From Streptomyces sp. SID14436 (GTDB lineage Bacteria; Actinomycetota; Actinomycetes; Streptomycetales; Streptomycetaceae), in NCBI RefSeq assembly GCF_010548465.1, contig NZ_JAAGMD010000789.1:1-36893 (forward strand): a stretch of DNA of 36,893 nucleotides, in the 5' to 3' direction. Under the pieces are notes generated by a model, which was not told the DNA's origin, ran no database searches, and saw only the letters and a list, made by a program, of their open reading frames with translations. How positions within the stretch are numbered: the stretch's first letter is position 1; each line of letters begins with the position of its first letter. Positions 1 to 8,418 of this stretch are shown piece after piece. The translations under genes were made by a program, and so were the position numbers.

Positions 1-1
1 C

Positions 2-163
2 ACGCCCACGCCACGCCCGTCCGTGACGCCCGTGCGTTACCCGGTGCACCGCCCGGCGGCCCGGGCCGAGCGGCCCACCCGCGGCGCCACGTCGCCGCTC
101 ACCTTCGTCCTGCTGATCACCACGCCCGCCGTGGTCGCCGTCGCCGCGCTGCGGCCGCGCTGA
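2..163 (+). CDS. C-terminal end of a membrane-anchored protein (partial)
   Basis: An open frame enters from the left edge and stops with TGA at 161-163, giving the last 53 residues of a protein. The fragment is rich in Pro, Thr and Arg, then ends with a hydrophobic segment (LTFVLLITTPAVVAVAAL) and a short basic tail (RPR). This is the shape of a secreted or wall-spanning protein with a C-terminal membrane anchor, like the two small proteins at 1282 and 2477, but it lacks their Gly-Ser box. No start is visible, so the family cannot be named. The assignment rests on an open frame of modest length, and chance is possible in DNA this GC-rich. Confidence 0.4.
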   Translation, partial: TPTPRPSVTPVRYPVHRPAARAERPTRGATSPLTFVLLITTPAVVAVAALRPR

Positions 164-268
164 TCCGGACCCCGGCCCGGCCCCGTCCGGGCCGCACACC
201 CGGTCCCGCTCCGGCCCCGTCCCGGACCGGTGGACCGTTGACCCGTCGACTCGTTCTGGAGGCACCTC

Positions 269-1033
269 TTGCCGGAATGGCTTGTTCTCACCCTCGCGAT
301 GCTGGCCGTCTGCGCCGTGGTGGTGACCATCACCCTCGTCCGGCACCGCCGTGCGGCCGACGACGAGGACCCCAGCGAGACACCGGACGTCATCGAGTAC
401 ATGACGATGTGGATCGGTGTGGTGTACGCCATCGTCCTCGGTCTGGCGATCGCCGGCGTCTGGGAGGGCCGCGGGGCCGCCGAGGACCACGTACGGGCCG
501 AGGCGGTGGCGCTGCACGAGATCTCCGAGCGGGTCCGGGTCTACCCGGCCGAGACGCGCGACCGCATCCGGGACGACATCGACGCCTACGTGTCGCACGT
601 GGTCACCACCGAGTGGCGCAGCATGGCCGACGGGGCCGGCGTCACGGAGCACGGCACCGAGCTCCTCGACCGCGTCCGCCGGGACGTCACCGACTACGAA
701 CCGCGCACGGACTTCGAGGCACAGGCCTACCAGCCGCTGGTCGACCAGGTCGCCGCCGCCGACCAGGCCCGCAGCGCCCGGGCGGAGTCCACCGAGGAGA
801 CCATGCCGGGCGTGGTGTGGTTCGGGCTGATCAGCGGGGCCGTCGTCACCATCGGGATGATCTTCGCGCTGCAGATCAGGCGCACCCCGCGCGAACTGGT
901 GCTGGCCGGGATGTTCTCGGCGCTGATCGCCTTCCTGCTGTTCCTCATCTGGGACTTCGACATGCCCTACAGCCGGGGCATCACCGCCTCGGCCGACCCG
1001 TTCCTCAACCTCTTCCCGCACCTGCGGACCTGA
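269..1033 (+). CDS. DUF4239 (bestrophin-like) membrane protein
   Basis: This 254-residue integral membrane protein has helices near residues 4-22, 46-66, 181-203 and 208-229. The middle is a soluble, charged, largely helical stretch (about 70-175). The two-helix pair, long hydrophilic middle and second helix pair match the DUF4239 bestrophin-like family, whose role in bacteria is not established; an ion-channel-like function is only inferred from the distant bestrophin resemblance. The start is a TTG, chosen because GGAGG at 258-262 sits at proper spacing before it and because the first helix then begins at residue 4. It stands alone between the partial gene to the left and the anchored protein to the right. 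Confidence 0.85.
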   Translation: MPEWLVLTLAMLAVCAVVVTITLVRHRRAADDEDPSETPDVIEYMTMWIGVVYAIVLGLAIAGVWEGRGAAEDHVRAEAVALHEISERVRVYPAETRDRIRDDIDAYVSHVVTTEWRSMADGAGVTEHGTELLDRVRRDVTDYEPRTDFEAQAYQPLVDQVAAADQARSARAESTEETMPGVVWFGLISGAVVTIGMIFALQIRRTPRELVLAGMFSALIAFLLFLIWDFDMPYSRGITASADPFLNLFPHLRT

Positions 1034-1201
1034 CGCCGCCGCACGCCGGGGTGGACGCCGGGCGCGCCGGGCACGCGGGAGGTCCGGTGCGCGGGCGCCA
1101 CGCCGGCCGGGTCCCCCGTCGGCGGGACGCGGGTTCGCCCGCACGGCCCACCGGGATGACCCGTTCGCGCGACTGCGATCGCGCGGGCGGGTGGGCGTTT
1201 C

Positions 1202-1207
1202 TAGCGT
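1202..1207 (+). promoter_or_regulatory. -10 box TAGCGT for the anchored protein gene
   Basis: TAGCGT fits the TANNNT -10 pattern of HrdB-type promoters and lies about 75 bases before the ATG at 1282. The nine bases TCTAGCGTT are repeated exactly before the sortase gene (2752-2760), which suggests shared control. No good -35 box is visible at the usual spacing. Confidence 0.45.
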
Positions 1208-1281
1208 TTCGCCCATCGAGGCGCATTCCTGCCCCGCGCGGAACAGGTCCGCGGCTGCACCTCGGGACCCGGAGGATCCAC

Positions 1282-1818
1282 ATGCACGCGATACGCGTCG
1301 CTTCCGCCGCCCTGCTGAGTGCCGGCGCCCTCGCCCTGGCGGCCGCGCCGGTGGCCGTCGCCGGCGACGTCACCCCGTTCGGGTTCGACGTCGAGCCCGA
1401 GATCGTCGACCCGGGTGACACCGTGACCCTGCGCGTGGACCGCGCGGGGGGCGGCTGCAAGGGCCACGCCAAGGTCTCCTCACCGGTGTTCGACACGGTC
1501 ACCATCCCGCCGAAGAAGTCCAAGGCCACGGCTGTGGTCGACTGGGACGCCCGGCCGGGAGCCGTGTACCAGGTGGCGTTCACCTGCGACGGCGTCACCG
1601 GCACCGCGCCGCTGACCATCGCCTCCGACCGGCCGGTGCCGCTGCCCACCCCCGTGCCGGTGCAGCCGGAGCACCCCAAGGGTGTGCACGCCGGCGAGGG
1701 CGGCAGCTTCGCCGGTCTCGACGCGGGCCGGCTGGGCCTCGGCGCGCTGATCGTCGCGGGCGCCCTGGGCGCCGCGTACCGCCACTACCGCCGTCCGTCC
1801 CCCGAGGACGGCGCCTGA
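1282..1818 (+). CDS. Small secreted protein with C-terminal membrane anchor
   Basis: The 178-residue product has a Sec signal peptide (about 1-27, cleavage near AVA-GD), a compact Ig-like beta region with two cysteines (C59, C102) that could form a disulfide, a Pro/Val linker (about 116-132), then GVHAGEGGS at 134-142, a hydrophobic helix (about 151-166) and a basic tail YRHYRRP. The order box, helix, positive tail is that of a sortase substrate, but no LPXTG or LAXTG motif is present. The start follows GGAGGA at 1271-1276. A protein of the same plan is encoded convergently at 1959-2477, and a sortase gene follows at 2812, so this is probably a surface protein attached or processed by that sortase. 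Its binding partner or function is unknown. Confidence 0.85.
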   Translation: MHAIRVASAALLSAGALALAAAPVAVAGDVTPFGFDVEPEIVDPGDTVTLRVDRAGGGCKGHAKVSSPVFDTVTIPPKKSKATAVVDWDARPGAVYQVAFTCDGVTGTAPLTIASDRPVPLPTPVPVQPEHPKGVHAGEGGSFAGLDAGRLGLGALIVAGALGAAYRHYRRPSPEDGA

Positions 1819-1875
1819 GGGCGGGGCGCGCGGGACGGCGGGCGGCGCGCCCATGATGTCCGGACGCCCCCCACA

Positions 1876-1925
1876 CCGCAGCCCCTCGCCCCGGAGCCGG
1901 TGGCGTCCGGGGCGAGGGGCTGCGG
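1876..1925. terminator. Bidirectional terminator, perfect 20-bp stem
   Basis: Arms 1876-1895 and 1906-1925 are perfect reverse complements (outer end CCGCAGCCCC, inner end CCCCGGA) around a 10-base loop. It lies between the convergent genes ending at 1818 and 1959 and can serve both. Confidence 0.9.
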
Positions 1926-1958
1926 TCACGTGCGAGCGGGCCGTCCGAGGGGAGGGAC

Positions 1959-2477
1959 TCAGATCCGCTTCTCGGCGCGGCGGCGCATCCAGAACACGCC
2001 GCCGGCGGCGACCGCCGCGGCGACGAGTCCGCCGCCGATGGCCATGTCGGTCGGGGTGGCACCGGTGGTGCTGCTGCCGCCGAGGCCGCCGCGCACCCCG
2101 CCGATGACGGTGAAGGCGTCCGAGCGGGTCAGGGTCCGCCCGGAGCAGTGGACGGTGATGTCGTACGGGCCGGGCCGCGCGTCGGAGTTGATGGTGGCGG
2201 TCCCCCGGGAGGTGCCGCGCTGGCCGCTGACCGGCGTCAGGTTGGTGCGCGGGAAGGCGTGGGACGTGGCGTGGCCGCCGTTGGGGCAGCCGTCGACGGT
2301 GATGGCCAGCTGGCCGCCGCGGGCGATGACACTGGGCATGGCGGTGATGTTGGACGGGCTGGGGACGCCGCCGCCGTCCGAGACGGTCACCGGGGCGTCG
2401 GCGACCGCGACCGGGGCGCCGAGTCCGAGGACGGCGACCGCCGCTCCGGCGGCCGCCAGGGCACGTGAGTTGCGCAT
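1959..2477 (-). CDS. Small secreted protein with C-terminal membrane anchor (paralogous plan)
   Basis: The 172-residue product has a signal peptide (about 1-27, AVA-DA), a beta-rich domain with two cysteines (C64, C111), the box GVRGGLGGS at 127-135, a hydrophobic helix (about 145-163) and the tail WMRRRAEKRI. Its layout, two-cysteine core and Gly-Ser box match the protein at 1282, although overall identity looks low. The start ATG at 2477 is preceded by GGAGG on the reverse strand. It is divergent from the sortase gene, with about 330 bases between them. I infer a sortase-linked surface protein; no enzymatic motif is visible. Confidence 0.85.
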   Translation of the reverse strand: MRNSRALAAAGAAVAVLGLGAPVAVADAPVTVSDGGGVPSPSNITAMPSVIARGGQLAITVDGCPNGGHATSHAFPRTNLTPVSGQRGTSRGTATINSDARPGPYDITVHCSGRTLTRSDAFTVIGGVRGGLGGSSTTGATPTDMAIGGGLVAAAVAAGGVFWMRRRAEKRI

Positions 2478-2811
2478 GTGATCCTCCGCGGAAGGCGCCC
2501 CGGGTCCCGTACCCGGTTGGATCGGCGAGAAAGCGCCTCCCGGAAAAACCCTCAGTTGCCGTGCGGGCAGCCGCATTTCGGGAATGGTCCGTCCCGGTGA
2601 GGGAAATTCCCGCGCCCGCTCCCAAGATCGTTCATCACCGCAGGTCACATGCCGCGGGGGCGCCCTCGTGCGGCGCTTCCCCGGATGGCGCACCGGTGGC
2701 GGCCGGGGGCACCCGTTCGGCGCCGTCCCGTCGCCGGTCGTGCCCGCGGAATCTAGCGTTCAGACATGCGCCGGTGACGCGGCGACGGCCGCGTCGAGAG
2801 GGGAAGAGCGA
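2478..2811. promoter_or_regulatory. Divergent promoter region between surface protein and sortase genes
   Basis: No gene is supported here. On the plus strand TAGCGT at 2754-2759, within TCTAGCGTT, is a likely -10 box for the sortase and repeats the sequence before the gene at 1282. The end near 2515-2640 is somewhat less GC-rich and should carry the leftward promoter, but no clear -35/-10 pair stands out. Confidence 0.5.
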
Positions 2812-3471
2812 ATGTCTGCTTTCGAAGCGGCCGCGGCCGAGGAGGAGGCACGGCGGAAGAAGCGCGCGCCGTGGGGCGTGATAGCGCTGGTGCTGCTCAC
2901 CGGCCTGGCGCTGATCCGCAACGGCTCGGGCGAGTTCGACGTGGGTCCGCCGCAGCCGGCCAGCGCGGCGGCGGCCGACACCCGGGCGCCGGTGACCGGT
3001 GGCGCCCAGCCGCTGCCGTACGCGCTGCCGGACCGGGTCCGGATCCCCGCCATCCAGGTCGACGCGCCGGTCATGCCGGTGGGGCTGGACGCGGAGGGCT
3101 GGGTGGACGCGCCGCCGGCCGAGGACCCCAACCTGGCGGGCTGGTTCACCGGCGCCGTCACCCCCGGTGAGAAGGGCACCGCGGTCGTCGTCGGCCACGT
3201 CGACAACCAGCAGGGGCCCGCCGTGTTCTACGGGCTCGGCGCCATGAAGAAGGGCAACCGCGTCGAGATCACCCGCAAGGACGGCAGGACGGCCGTGTTC
3301 GAGGTGTACGGCATCGAGGTCTTCTCGAAGCACGACTTCCCCGGCGACCGGGTCTACGCCTCCAAGGGCGCCGCGGAACTGCGGGTCATCACCTGCGGCG
3401 GCGGCTTCTCCCAGCAGGACGGCTACGACGGGAACGTGGTGGCCTTCGCCCGCCTGGCCGAGGTCCGCTGA
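2812..3471 (+). CDS. Class F-like sortase
   Basis: This 219-residue protein has a short cytoplasmic N-terminus (RRKKR), one membrane helix (about 21-36) and an extracellular sortase fold. The catalytic histidine is H129 in VVVGHVDN, the catalytic cysteine is C195 in VITCGGGF, and R214 in VAFARL is the likely catalytic arginine. The single N-terminal helix, small size and HVDN/TCGG signatures fit actinobacterial class F sortases better than the class E housekeeping type. It would join surface proteins to the wall by cleavage and transpeptidation. Its neighbours at 1282 and 1959 are the obvious candidate substrates. The ATG follows GGGAAGAG at 2800-2807. It is convergent with the deacetylase gene. 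Confidence 0.9.
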   Translation: MSAFEAAAAEEEARRKKRAPWGVIALVLLTGLALIRNGSGEFDVGPPQPASAAAADTRAPVTGGAQPLPYALPDRVRIPAIQVDAPVMPVGLDAEGWVDAPPAEDPNLAGWFTGAVTPGEKGTAVVVGHVDNQQGPAVFYGLGAMKKGNRVEITRKDGRTAVFEVYGIEVFSKHDFPGDRVYASKGAAELRVITCGGGFSQQDGYDGNVVAFARLAEVR

Positions 3472-3476
3472 GCCGC

Positions 3477-3504
3477 GCGGCCCCGGCCCGGCGGGCGGGG
3501 CCGC
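3477..3504. terminator. Bidirectional terminator
   Basis: GCGGCCCCG at 3477-3485 pairs with CGGGGCCGC at 3496-3504 around a 10-base loop. It fills the gap between two convergent genes (stops at 3471 and 3505). Confidence 0.8.
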
Positions 3505-4344
3505 TCAGGCGTACGTGCGGCGCGGCACGGTGATGTGGTAGCCGGAGTCGAGCAGCCCGGGCAGGTAGTCGCGCAGGGCGCGGACGCTCTGCGAGCGGTC
3601 GCCCCCGGCGTCGTGGGAGAGCACCACGACGCCGGGGGCGGCGCCGTTCCTCACCCGGCCGACGATGGTGCGGGCGCCGGGCTCGGTCCAGTCCAGGGTG
3701 TCGACCGTCCAGGCCAGGGGCTCCATGCCCAGTTCGGCGCCGAGCCGGAACGTGGTCCGGTTCCAGGCGCCGTAGGGGGCCCGGAACCACTGCGGGCGTT
3801 CGCCGTACCCCTCCTCGATGACGTCGCTGGTGCGTTCCATCTCGGAGCGGATGCGGCCGCGGGAGAGCTTGGTGAGCAGGGGGTGGGACCAGGTGTGGTT
3901 GCCGACGGTGTGGCCCTCCTCGGCCATGCGGGCCAGCAGTTCCTTGTTGTAGGAGGCCATCTCGCCGCACACGAAGAACATGGCGCGCACGTCGTACTCG
4001 GCGAGCGTGTCCAGGATGGCGGGGGTGTAGCGGGGGTCGGGGCCGTCGTCGAAGGTCAGCACCATGGTGCGGCCGCGGCCGGACACCCGCAGCAGCGGTT
4101 CGCTGCGCACCGGGGGCCGGGCGGGCACGGCGCGCGGGGTGCCGTAGCCGGTCAGGGGCTGGAGGCGGTACTCGGAGGGCCGGAGCGGGCGGGCGGCCGG
4201 GGCTCCGGCGACGGGCGGGGCGGGGGGCGGTGCGGCCTTGTTCCCGGTGAACGTCGTGAACAGGCCCGCCGCGCCGGCCGCTCCCACTGCGGCGGCGCCG
4301 GTGATCAACGCCCGGCGCCGGGTGAGCAACTGATCCTTCTTCAT
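3505..4344 (-). CDS. NodB-family polysaccharide deacetylase
   Basis: The 279-residue product carries all five NodB motifs: TFDDGPD (D99, D100), HTWSH (H150, H154, metal ligands), RAPYG (188-192), DTLDW (215-219) and LSHD (H244, catalytic base). It should remove acetyl groups from an extracytoplasmic polysaccharide such as peptidoglycan or chitin-like oligomers. The N-terminus TRRRALITG followed by a hydrophobic stretch (12-30) looks like a twin-arginine export signal, then a Pro/Ala linker. No clear ribosome site precedes the ATG; the start is supported by the signal peptide. It sits between the sortase and LysX genes, in an envelope-focused block. Confidence 0.92.
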   Translation of the reverse strand: MKKDQLLTRRRALITGAAAVGAAGAAGLFTTFTGNKAAPPPAPPVAGAPAARPLRPSEYRLQPLTGYGTPRAVPARPPVRSEPLLRVSGRGRTMVLTFDDGPDPRYTPAILDTLAEYDVRAMFFVCGEMASYNKELLARMAEEGHTVGNHTWSHPLLTKLSRGRIRSEMERTSDVIEEGYGERPQWFRAPYGAWNRTTFRLGAELGMEPLAWTVDTLDWTEPGARTIVGRVRNGAAPGVVVLSHDAGGDRSQSVRALRDYLPGLLDSGYHITVPRRTYA

Positions 4345-4426
4345 GAGTCATCAGTCGCCCGGCGGGGGCCCGGCGCTCTGCCGCGACACCGGTGTGGCGG
4401 CACGATTCAACCCGCTTGGCCCAGTG

Positions 4427-4444
4427 CCGGGGGCCGTGCCCCGG
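4427..4444. terminator. Possible terminator downstream of lysX
   Basis: CCGGGG at 4427-4432 and CCCCGG at 4439-4444 form a short stem with a six-base loop about 20 bases beyond the lysX stop. The stem is short, so this is a moderate call. Confidence 0.45.
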
Positions 4445-4463
4445 ACGTGCGGGCGGGGGCGGG

Positions 4464-7400
4464 TCAGCGGCGGCGCACGAGGGGGAACGGCAGCGTCTCC
4501 CGGATGGTCAGTCCGGTGAGGAACATGACGAGGCGGTCGACGCCGATGCCGAGGCCGCCGGTGGGCGGCATGGCGTACTCCAGGGCGTCGAGGAAGTCCT
4601 CGTCCAGTTCCATCGCCTCGGGGTCGCCGCCCGCGGCGAGCAGGGACTGCGCGGTGAGCCGGCGGCGCTGCTCGACGGGGTCGGTGAGTTCGGAGTAGGC
4701 GGTGCCCAGCTCGGTGCCGAAGGCCACCAGGTCCCAGCGTTCGGCGAGCCGCGGGTCGGTGCGGTGCTCGCGGGTGAGCGGGGAGACCTCGGTGGGGAAG
4801 TCCTTGTAGAAGGTGGGCAGTTGCGTCTTCTCCTCGACCAGCCGCTCGTACATCTCCAGGACGACGTCACCGGGGGTGTCGTCGTCGGTGTACGGCACGC
4901 CGGCGCGGTCGCAGAGCCGGAGCAGTTCGGGCAGTTCGGTGCCGGGGCCGATCTCCTCGCCGAGTGCCTCGCTGATGGCGCCGTGCACCGTCTTGACGGG
5001 CCAGCTGCCGGAGATGTCGTACTCCTTGCCGTCCTTGTGGGCGACCGGGGTGCCGAAGGCGGCGGTCGCGGCGCCCTGGATCAGTTCGCGCACGAGGTCG
5101 AGCATCACGTCGTAGTCGGCGTGCGCCTGGTAGGCCTCCAGCATCGTGAACTCGGGGTTGTGCTTGTAGGAGACGCCCTCGTTGCGGAAGGTGCGGCCCA
5201 TCTCGAAGACCTTCTCCATGCCGCCGACGCACAGCCGCTTCAGGTACAGCTCGGGGGCGATGCGCAGGTACAGGTCGAGGTCGTAGGCGTTGATGTGGGT
5301 GGTGAAGGGGCGGGCGTTGGCGCCGCCGTGGATCTGCTGCAGCATCGGCGTCTCGACCTCGAGGAAGCCGCGCTCCAGCAGGCCCTGGCGCAGGGCCTGG
5401 ACGGCGGTGGAGCGGCGCCGGACGACGTCGCGGGCGTCGGGGCTCGCCACCAGGTCGAGGTAGCGGCGGCGGACCCTGGCCTCGGGGTCGGCGAGGCCCC
5501 TCCGTTTGTCGGGCAGGGGGCGCAGGCACTTGCCGACGAGCTGCCAGGAGGTGACGAAGACGGTCGGTTCGCCGCTGTCGCTGACCCCGGCGCGGCCGGT
5601 GGCGCTGATGTGGTCGCCGATGTCGGTGTCGGCGGTGAAGCGGTCGAGGGCGGCGCCGGAGCCGTCGCGGGTGAGGGCGAGCTGGTGCTGTCCGGACCAG
5701 TCCCGCAGGACGACGAAGACGATGCCGCCGAAGTCGCGCACGAGCATGACGCGGCCGGTGACGGTGACGTCCTGGCCGGGCCGGATGCCGGCGAGGGTGT
5801 GGGTGCGGGCGGGGACGCCGACGGGGTAGGGGTCGATGCCCTGGGCGCGCAGCCGGTCCAGCTTGCGGTGCCGGACGCGGACCTGGTCGGGCAGGTGGGC
5901 GAGGGGGTCGGCGGGCTCGGTCTCGTCCCCTCCGTCGAGGCCGAGCGCCGCCAGGGACGGCAGGCCCTCGGTCGTCGCGGGCCGCTGCCCGGCCCTGGGG
6001 CGCCCCTTCTCGCGCAGCTCGCGCAGGGACGGCACGCGGACGAATCCCTCGGCGACGGCGGAGGCGAGGCCGACCCGGGCGAGGGAGGCGGCTTCCCCGT
6101 AGCAGAGGAAGCGGGGGTACCACTCGGGGTGGTACTTGGCGTTGGAGCGGTACAGCGCCTCCAGTTGCCACCAGCGGGAGAAGAACAGCAGCAGGCGCCG
6201 CCAGATCCGCAGCACCGGTCCGGCGCCGATGCGGGCGCCCTCCTCGAACACGGAGCGGAAGACGGCGAAGTTGAGGGAGACCCGGCGGACGCCCAGCTTG
6301 GGCGCGGCGGCGCACAGTTCGGCGATCATGAACTCGGTGACGCCGTTGGGGGCCTCGCGGTCCCGGCGCATCAGGTCCAGGGAGACGCCGTCGCGGCCCC
6401 AGGGGACGAAGGACAGCAGGGCGAGCAGCCGGCCGTCGGCGTCGTGCGCCTCCGCCAGGAGGCAGTCGCCGTCGGCGGGGTCGCCGAGGCGGTCCAGCGC
6501 CATGGAGAAGCCGCGCTCGGTCTCGGTGTCGCGCCAGGCGTCGGCCTTGTCGACGATCTCCCGCATCTCCTCCTCGGAGAGCGCGGAGTGGCGGCGCACC
6601 CGGCAGCCGGCGCCGGTGCGCCGCACCCGGTTGACGGCCTGCCGGGTGACCCGCATGTCCCGCCCGCCGAGGTCGAAGTCGGCGACGTGCAGGATGGCCT
6701 CGTCGCCGAGCTGGAGCGCGCCGAGCCCGGCCCGCACGTAGGCGCGGGCGCCTTCCTCGGAGGCGCCCATCACGGCGGGTGTCCAGGCGTGGCGGCGGGC
6801 GACCTCCAGCCAGGCTTCGACGGCGTGCGGCCAGGCCTCGCGGTCGCCGACGGGGTCGCCGCTGCCGAGGCAGACGCCGGTCTCGACGCGGTACGTGACG
6901 GCGGCCTTGCCGCTGGGCGAGAAGACGACGGCCTTGTCCCGGCGGGTGGCGAAGTAGCCGAGGGAGTCCTGGTCGCCGTAGGCGCGCAGGAGGGCGCGGA
7001 TGCGGGTCTCCTCGTCGCCGTGCAGGGCGGCTTCCAGGCGCTGGGAGCGGAACAGGGTGGCGGCTGCGTTGAGCAGGGCGAGCGCGCCGAACAGGCCGAG
7101 CAGGAAGTACAGGGGGCGCGGCGGGCTGCCGTCGAAGGTGCTGCCGGGGACGAGTCCGCCGAGGACGCGGTTGGCGGCCCAGGCCAGGCTCTGGCCGCGC
7201 GGGAGGCCGCCGGGGAACAGGGCGACCAGTCCCCAGCCGGCCAGGACGGCGACGACGAGGCCGGCGACCAGGACGGTCAGCGCCCGGCGCACGGCGCCGT
7301 GCCGGGAGAGGGCGTAGAACTCGCCGCGGGCCACGATCAGCACGGCGAGCGCGACGGCGCAGACGATGAAGGAGGGGATGGAGTCGGCGTACAGGCCGGA

Positions 7401-7742
7401 CGCGATGCCGATCACGTCGGCGAGCAGGAGCAGGCCGAGGTAGACGACCACCAGCCACCAGGCGATCTTCTTGCGGGCGGCGGTCGCGGCGGCCAGCAGG
7501 AAGAGGAAGACGGCGTAGGCGAGGTTGGCGCTGACCGGCACCAGGAGCAGTTCCAGCACGTCGATGAGGGGACGCAGCCCGGTGCGCAGGGGCGGGATGA
7601 CGGCGAGCAGGACGCACAGGATCCCGAGTGCGGTGAAGAAGGCCGCGAAGGCCTGGGGCACCCGGCCGGGGAACAGGCGACCGGACCGGCGGACCGGCGC
7701 CCGGGTGCCTTGGGCCGTACCGGCGTCCGCGGTGGCACTCAT
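4464..7742 (-). CDS. lysX: Fused lysyl-phosphatidylglycerol synthase / lysyl-tRNA synthetase LysX
   Basis: This 1092-residue protein joins three parts. Residues 30-230 hold about six membrane helices. Residues 245-545 form the DUF2156 aminoacyl-transferase domain that moves lysine from Lys-tRNA to phosphatidylglycerol. Residues 600-1092 form a class II lysyl-tRNA synthetase with an OB-fold, motif 2 ([19 protein letters not shown]) and motif 3 ([12 protein letters not shown]). The arrangement is that of mycobacterial LysX, which lowers negative surface charge and protects against cationic peptides; the fused synthetase supplies the Lys-tRNA. The ATG at 7742 begins MSATADAG, just before the first helix; no strong ribosome site is visible. 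It stands alone, divergent from the stress protein gene, with the deacetylase downstream on the same strand. Confidence 0.95.
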   Translation of the reverse strand: MSATADAGTAQGTRAPVRRSGRLFPGRVPQAFAAFFTALGILCVLLAVIPPLRTGLRPLIDVLELLLVPVSANLAYAVFLFLLAAATAARKKIAWWLVVVYLGLLLLADVIGIASGLYADSIPSFIVCAVALAVLIVARGEFYALSRHGAVRRALTVLVAGLVVAVLAGWGLVALFPGGLPRGQSLAWAANRVLGGLVPGSTFDGSPPRPLYFLLGLFGALALLNAAATLFRSQRLEAALHGDEETRIRALLRAYGDQDSLGYFATRRDKAVVFSPSGKAAVTYRVETGVCLGSGDPVGDREAWPHAVEAWLEVARRHAWTPAVMGASEEGARAYVRAGLGALQLGDEAILHVADFDLGGRDMRVTRQAVNRVRRTGAGCRVRRHSALSEEEMREIVDKADAWRDTETERGFSMALDRLGDPADGDCLLAEAHDADGRLLALLSFVPWGRDGVSLDLMRRDREAPNGVTEFMIAELCAAAPKLGVRRVSLNFAVFRSVFEEGARIGAGPVLRIWRRLLLFFSRWWQLEALYRSNAKYHPEWYPRFLCYGEAASLARVGLASAVAEGFVRVPSLRELREKGRPRAGQRPATTEGLPSLAALGLDGGDETEPADPLAHLPDQVRVRHRKLDRLRAQGIDPYPVGVPARTHTLAGIRPGQDVTVTGRVMLVRDFGGIVFVVLRDWSGQHQLALTRDGSGAALDRFTADTDIGDHISATGRAGVSDSGEPTVFVTSWQLVGKCLRPLPDKRRGLADPEARVRRRYLDLVASPDARDVVRRRSTAVQALRQGLLERGFLEVETPMLQQIHGGANARPFTTHINAYDLDLYLRIAPELYLKRLCVGGMEKVFEMGRTFRNEGVSYKHNPEFTMLEAYQAHADYDVMLDLVRELIQGAATAAFGTPVAHKDGKEYDISGSWPVKTVHGAISEALGEEIGPGTELPELLRLCDRAGVPYTDDDTPGDVVLEMYERLVEEKTQLPTFYKDFPTEVSPLTREHRTDPRLAERWDLVAFGTELGTAYSELTDPVEQRRRLTAQSLLAAGGDPEAMELDEDFLDALEYAMPPTGGLGIGVDRLVMFLTGLTIRETLPFPLVRRR

Positions 7743-7837
7743 GTTTCGACTGTAGGAACACCTTCGCCGCCTCGCCCGTCGAGCGGGCGGGGCCGCCGCG
7801 CGGGCCTGGACACCGGCGCCCTCCCGGGAGGGTCCGA

Positions 7838-7843
7838 TAACCT
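7838..7843 (+). promoter_or_regulatory. -10 box TAACCT, leaderless start of the stress protein gene
   Basis: TAACCT is followed by seven bases and then the GTG start at 7851, the spacing expected if transcription begins at the start codon. No ribosome site lies at a usable distance. Confidence 0.5.
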
Positions 7844-7850
7844 CGCACAC

Positions 7851-8312
7851 GTGACGGAATCGCAGGCGCGACGGTTCGAACGGGGCACCGACGGTCCGAA
7901 GGTGATCGTGGTCGGGGTGGACGGCTCGGAGTCGTCGATGCGCGCGGCGGCCTATGCCCTGGGGCTGGCCCGGCGTCAGGGCGCGACGCTGGCGGCGGTG
8001 TACGTCCGGCCGGTGATGGCGGCGGGGGTGGCGCTCGGGGCGCCGGCGGCGGACGCGACCGACGAGATCGCGGACGAGCTGGTGACGCAGATCCGGGAGG
8101 CGGCGCAGCGGGTGCGGGACCTGTCCGCGCCGCGCTGGCAGTTCCACACGTTCCGCGGCGACCCGTACAACGGCCTGGTGAAGGCGGCCGACGACCTGCG
8201 GGCGGACGCGGTGGTGGTGGGCGCCTCGGAGAAGGCGGGGCACCGGTTCGTCGGGTCGGTCGCGGTGCGGCTGGTGAAGACGGGGCGCTGGCCGGTGACG
8301 GTGGTGCCGTAG
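7851..8312 (+). CDS. Universal stress protein (single UspA domain)
   Basis: The 153-residue cytoplasmic protein is one UspA alpha/beta domain. The first strand [13 protein letters not shown] (about 17-29) holds the nucleotide-binding aspartate. The C-terminal strand and loop [17 protein letters not shown] then PVTVVP correspond to the ATP-binding region, but the classical G-2x-G-9x-G(S/T) pattern is shortened, so nucleotide binding is less certain than the fold. Such proteins act in stress adaptation, usually as dimers. The GTG start is favoured because it fits a leaderless promoter at 7838-7843. It is divergent from lysX with about 108 bases between starts. Confidence 0.9.
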   Translation: MTESQARRFERGTDGPKVIVVGVDGSESSMRAAAYALGLARRQGATLAAVYVRPVMAAGVALGAPAADATDEIADELVTQIREAAQRVRDLSAPRWQFHTFRGDPYNGLVKAADDLRADAVVVGASEKAGHRFVGSVAVRLVKTGRWPVTVVP

Positions 8313-8317
8313 GACTT

Positions 8318-8354
8318 GCCCCGCCCGCCCCGGCGGGGAAGGGGCGGGCAGGGC
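8318..8354. terminator. Terminator after the stress protein gene
   Basis: GCCCGCCCC at 8323-8331 pairs with GGGGCGGGC at 8341-8349, and GCCC at 8318-8321 with GGGC at 8351-8354, with one mismatch between the two parts. The stop codon of the upstream gene ends at 8312. Confidence 0.8.
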
Positions 8355-8361
8355 GGTGGGT

Positions 8362-8409
8362 GTGAGTGAGTGAGTGGGTGCGTGCGTGCAGGGGTACGTG
8401 CGTGCGTGC
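8362..8409. repeat. Tetranucleotide microsatellite (GTGA/GTGC)
   Basis: The stretch reads three GTGA units, one GTGG, three GTGC units, a short interruption (AGGGGTAC) and three more GTGC units. It lies between convergent genes, ten bases before the stop codon of the CapA-like gene, and is non-coding. Confidence 0.85.
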
Positions 8410-8418
8410 GGGGGGCGT

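Noticed and set aside
4392-8312. A 1306-codon plus-strand frame opposite lysX
   Set aside because: Its left part is the antisense shadow of lysX, with Gly/Ala/Val/Glu-rich filler; only the final 153 codons, the universal stress protein, are real.
8362-8409. The tetranucleotide repeats as a CRISPR-like array
   Set aside because: Units are four bases with no spacers; it is a microsatellite.
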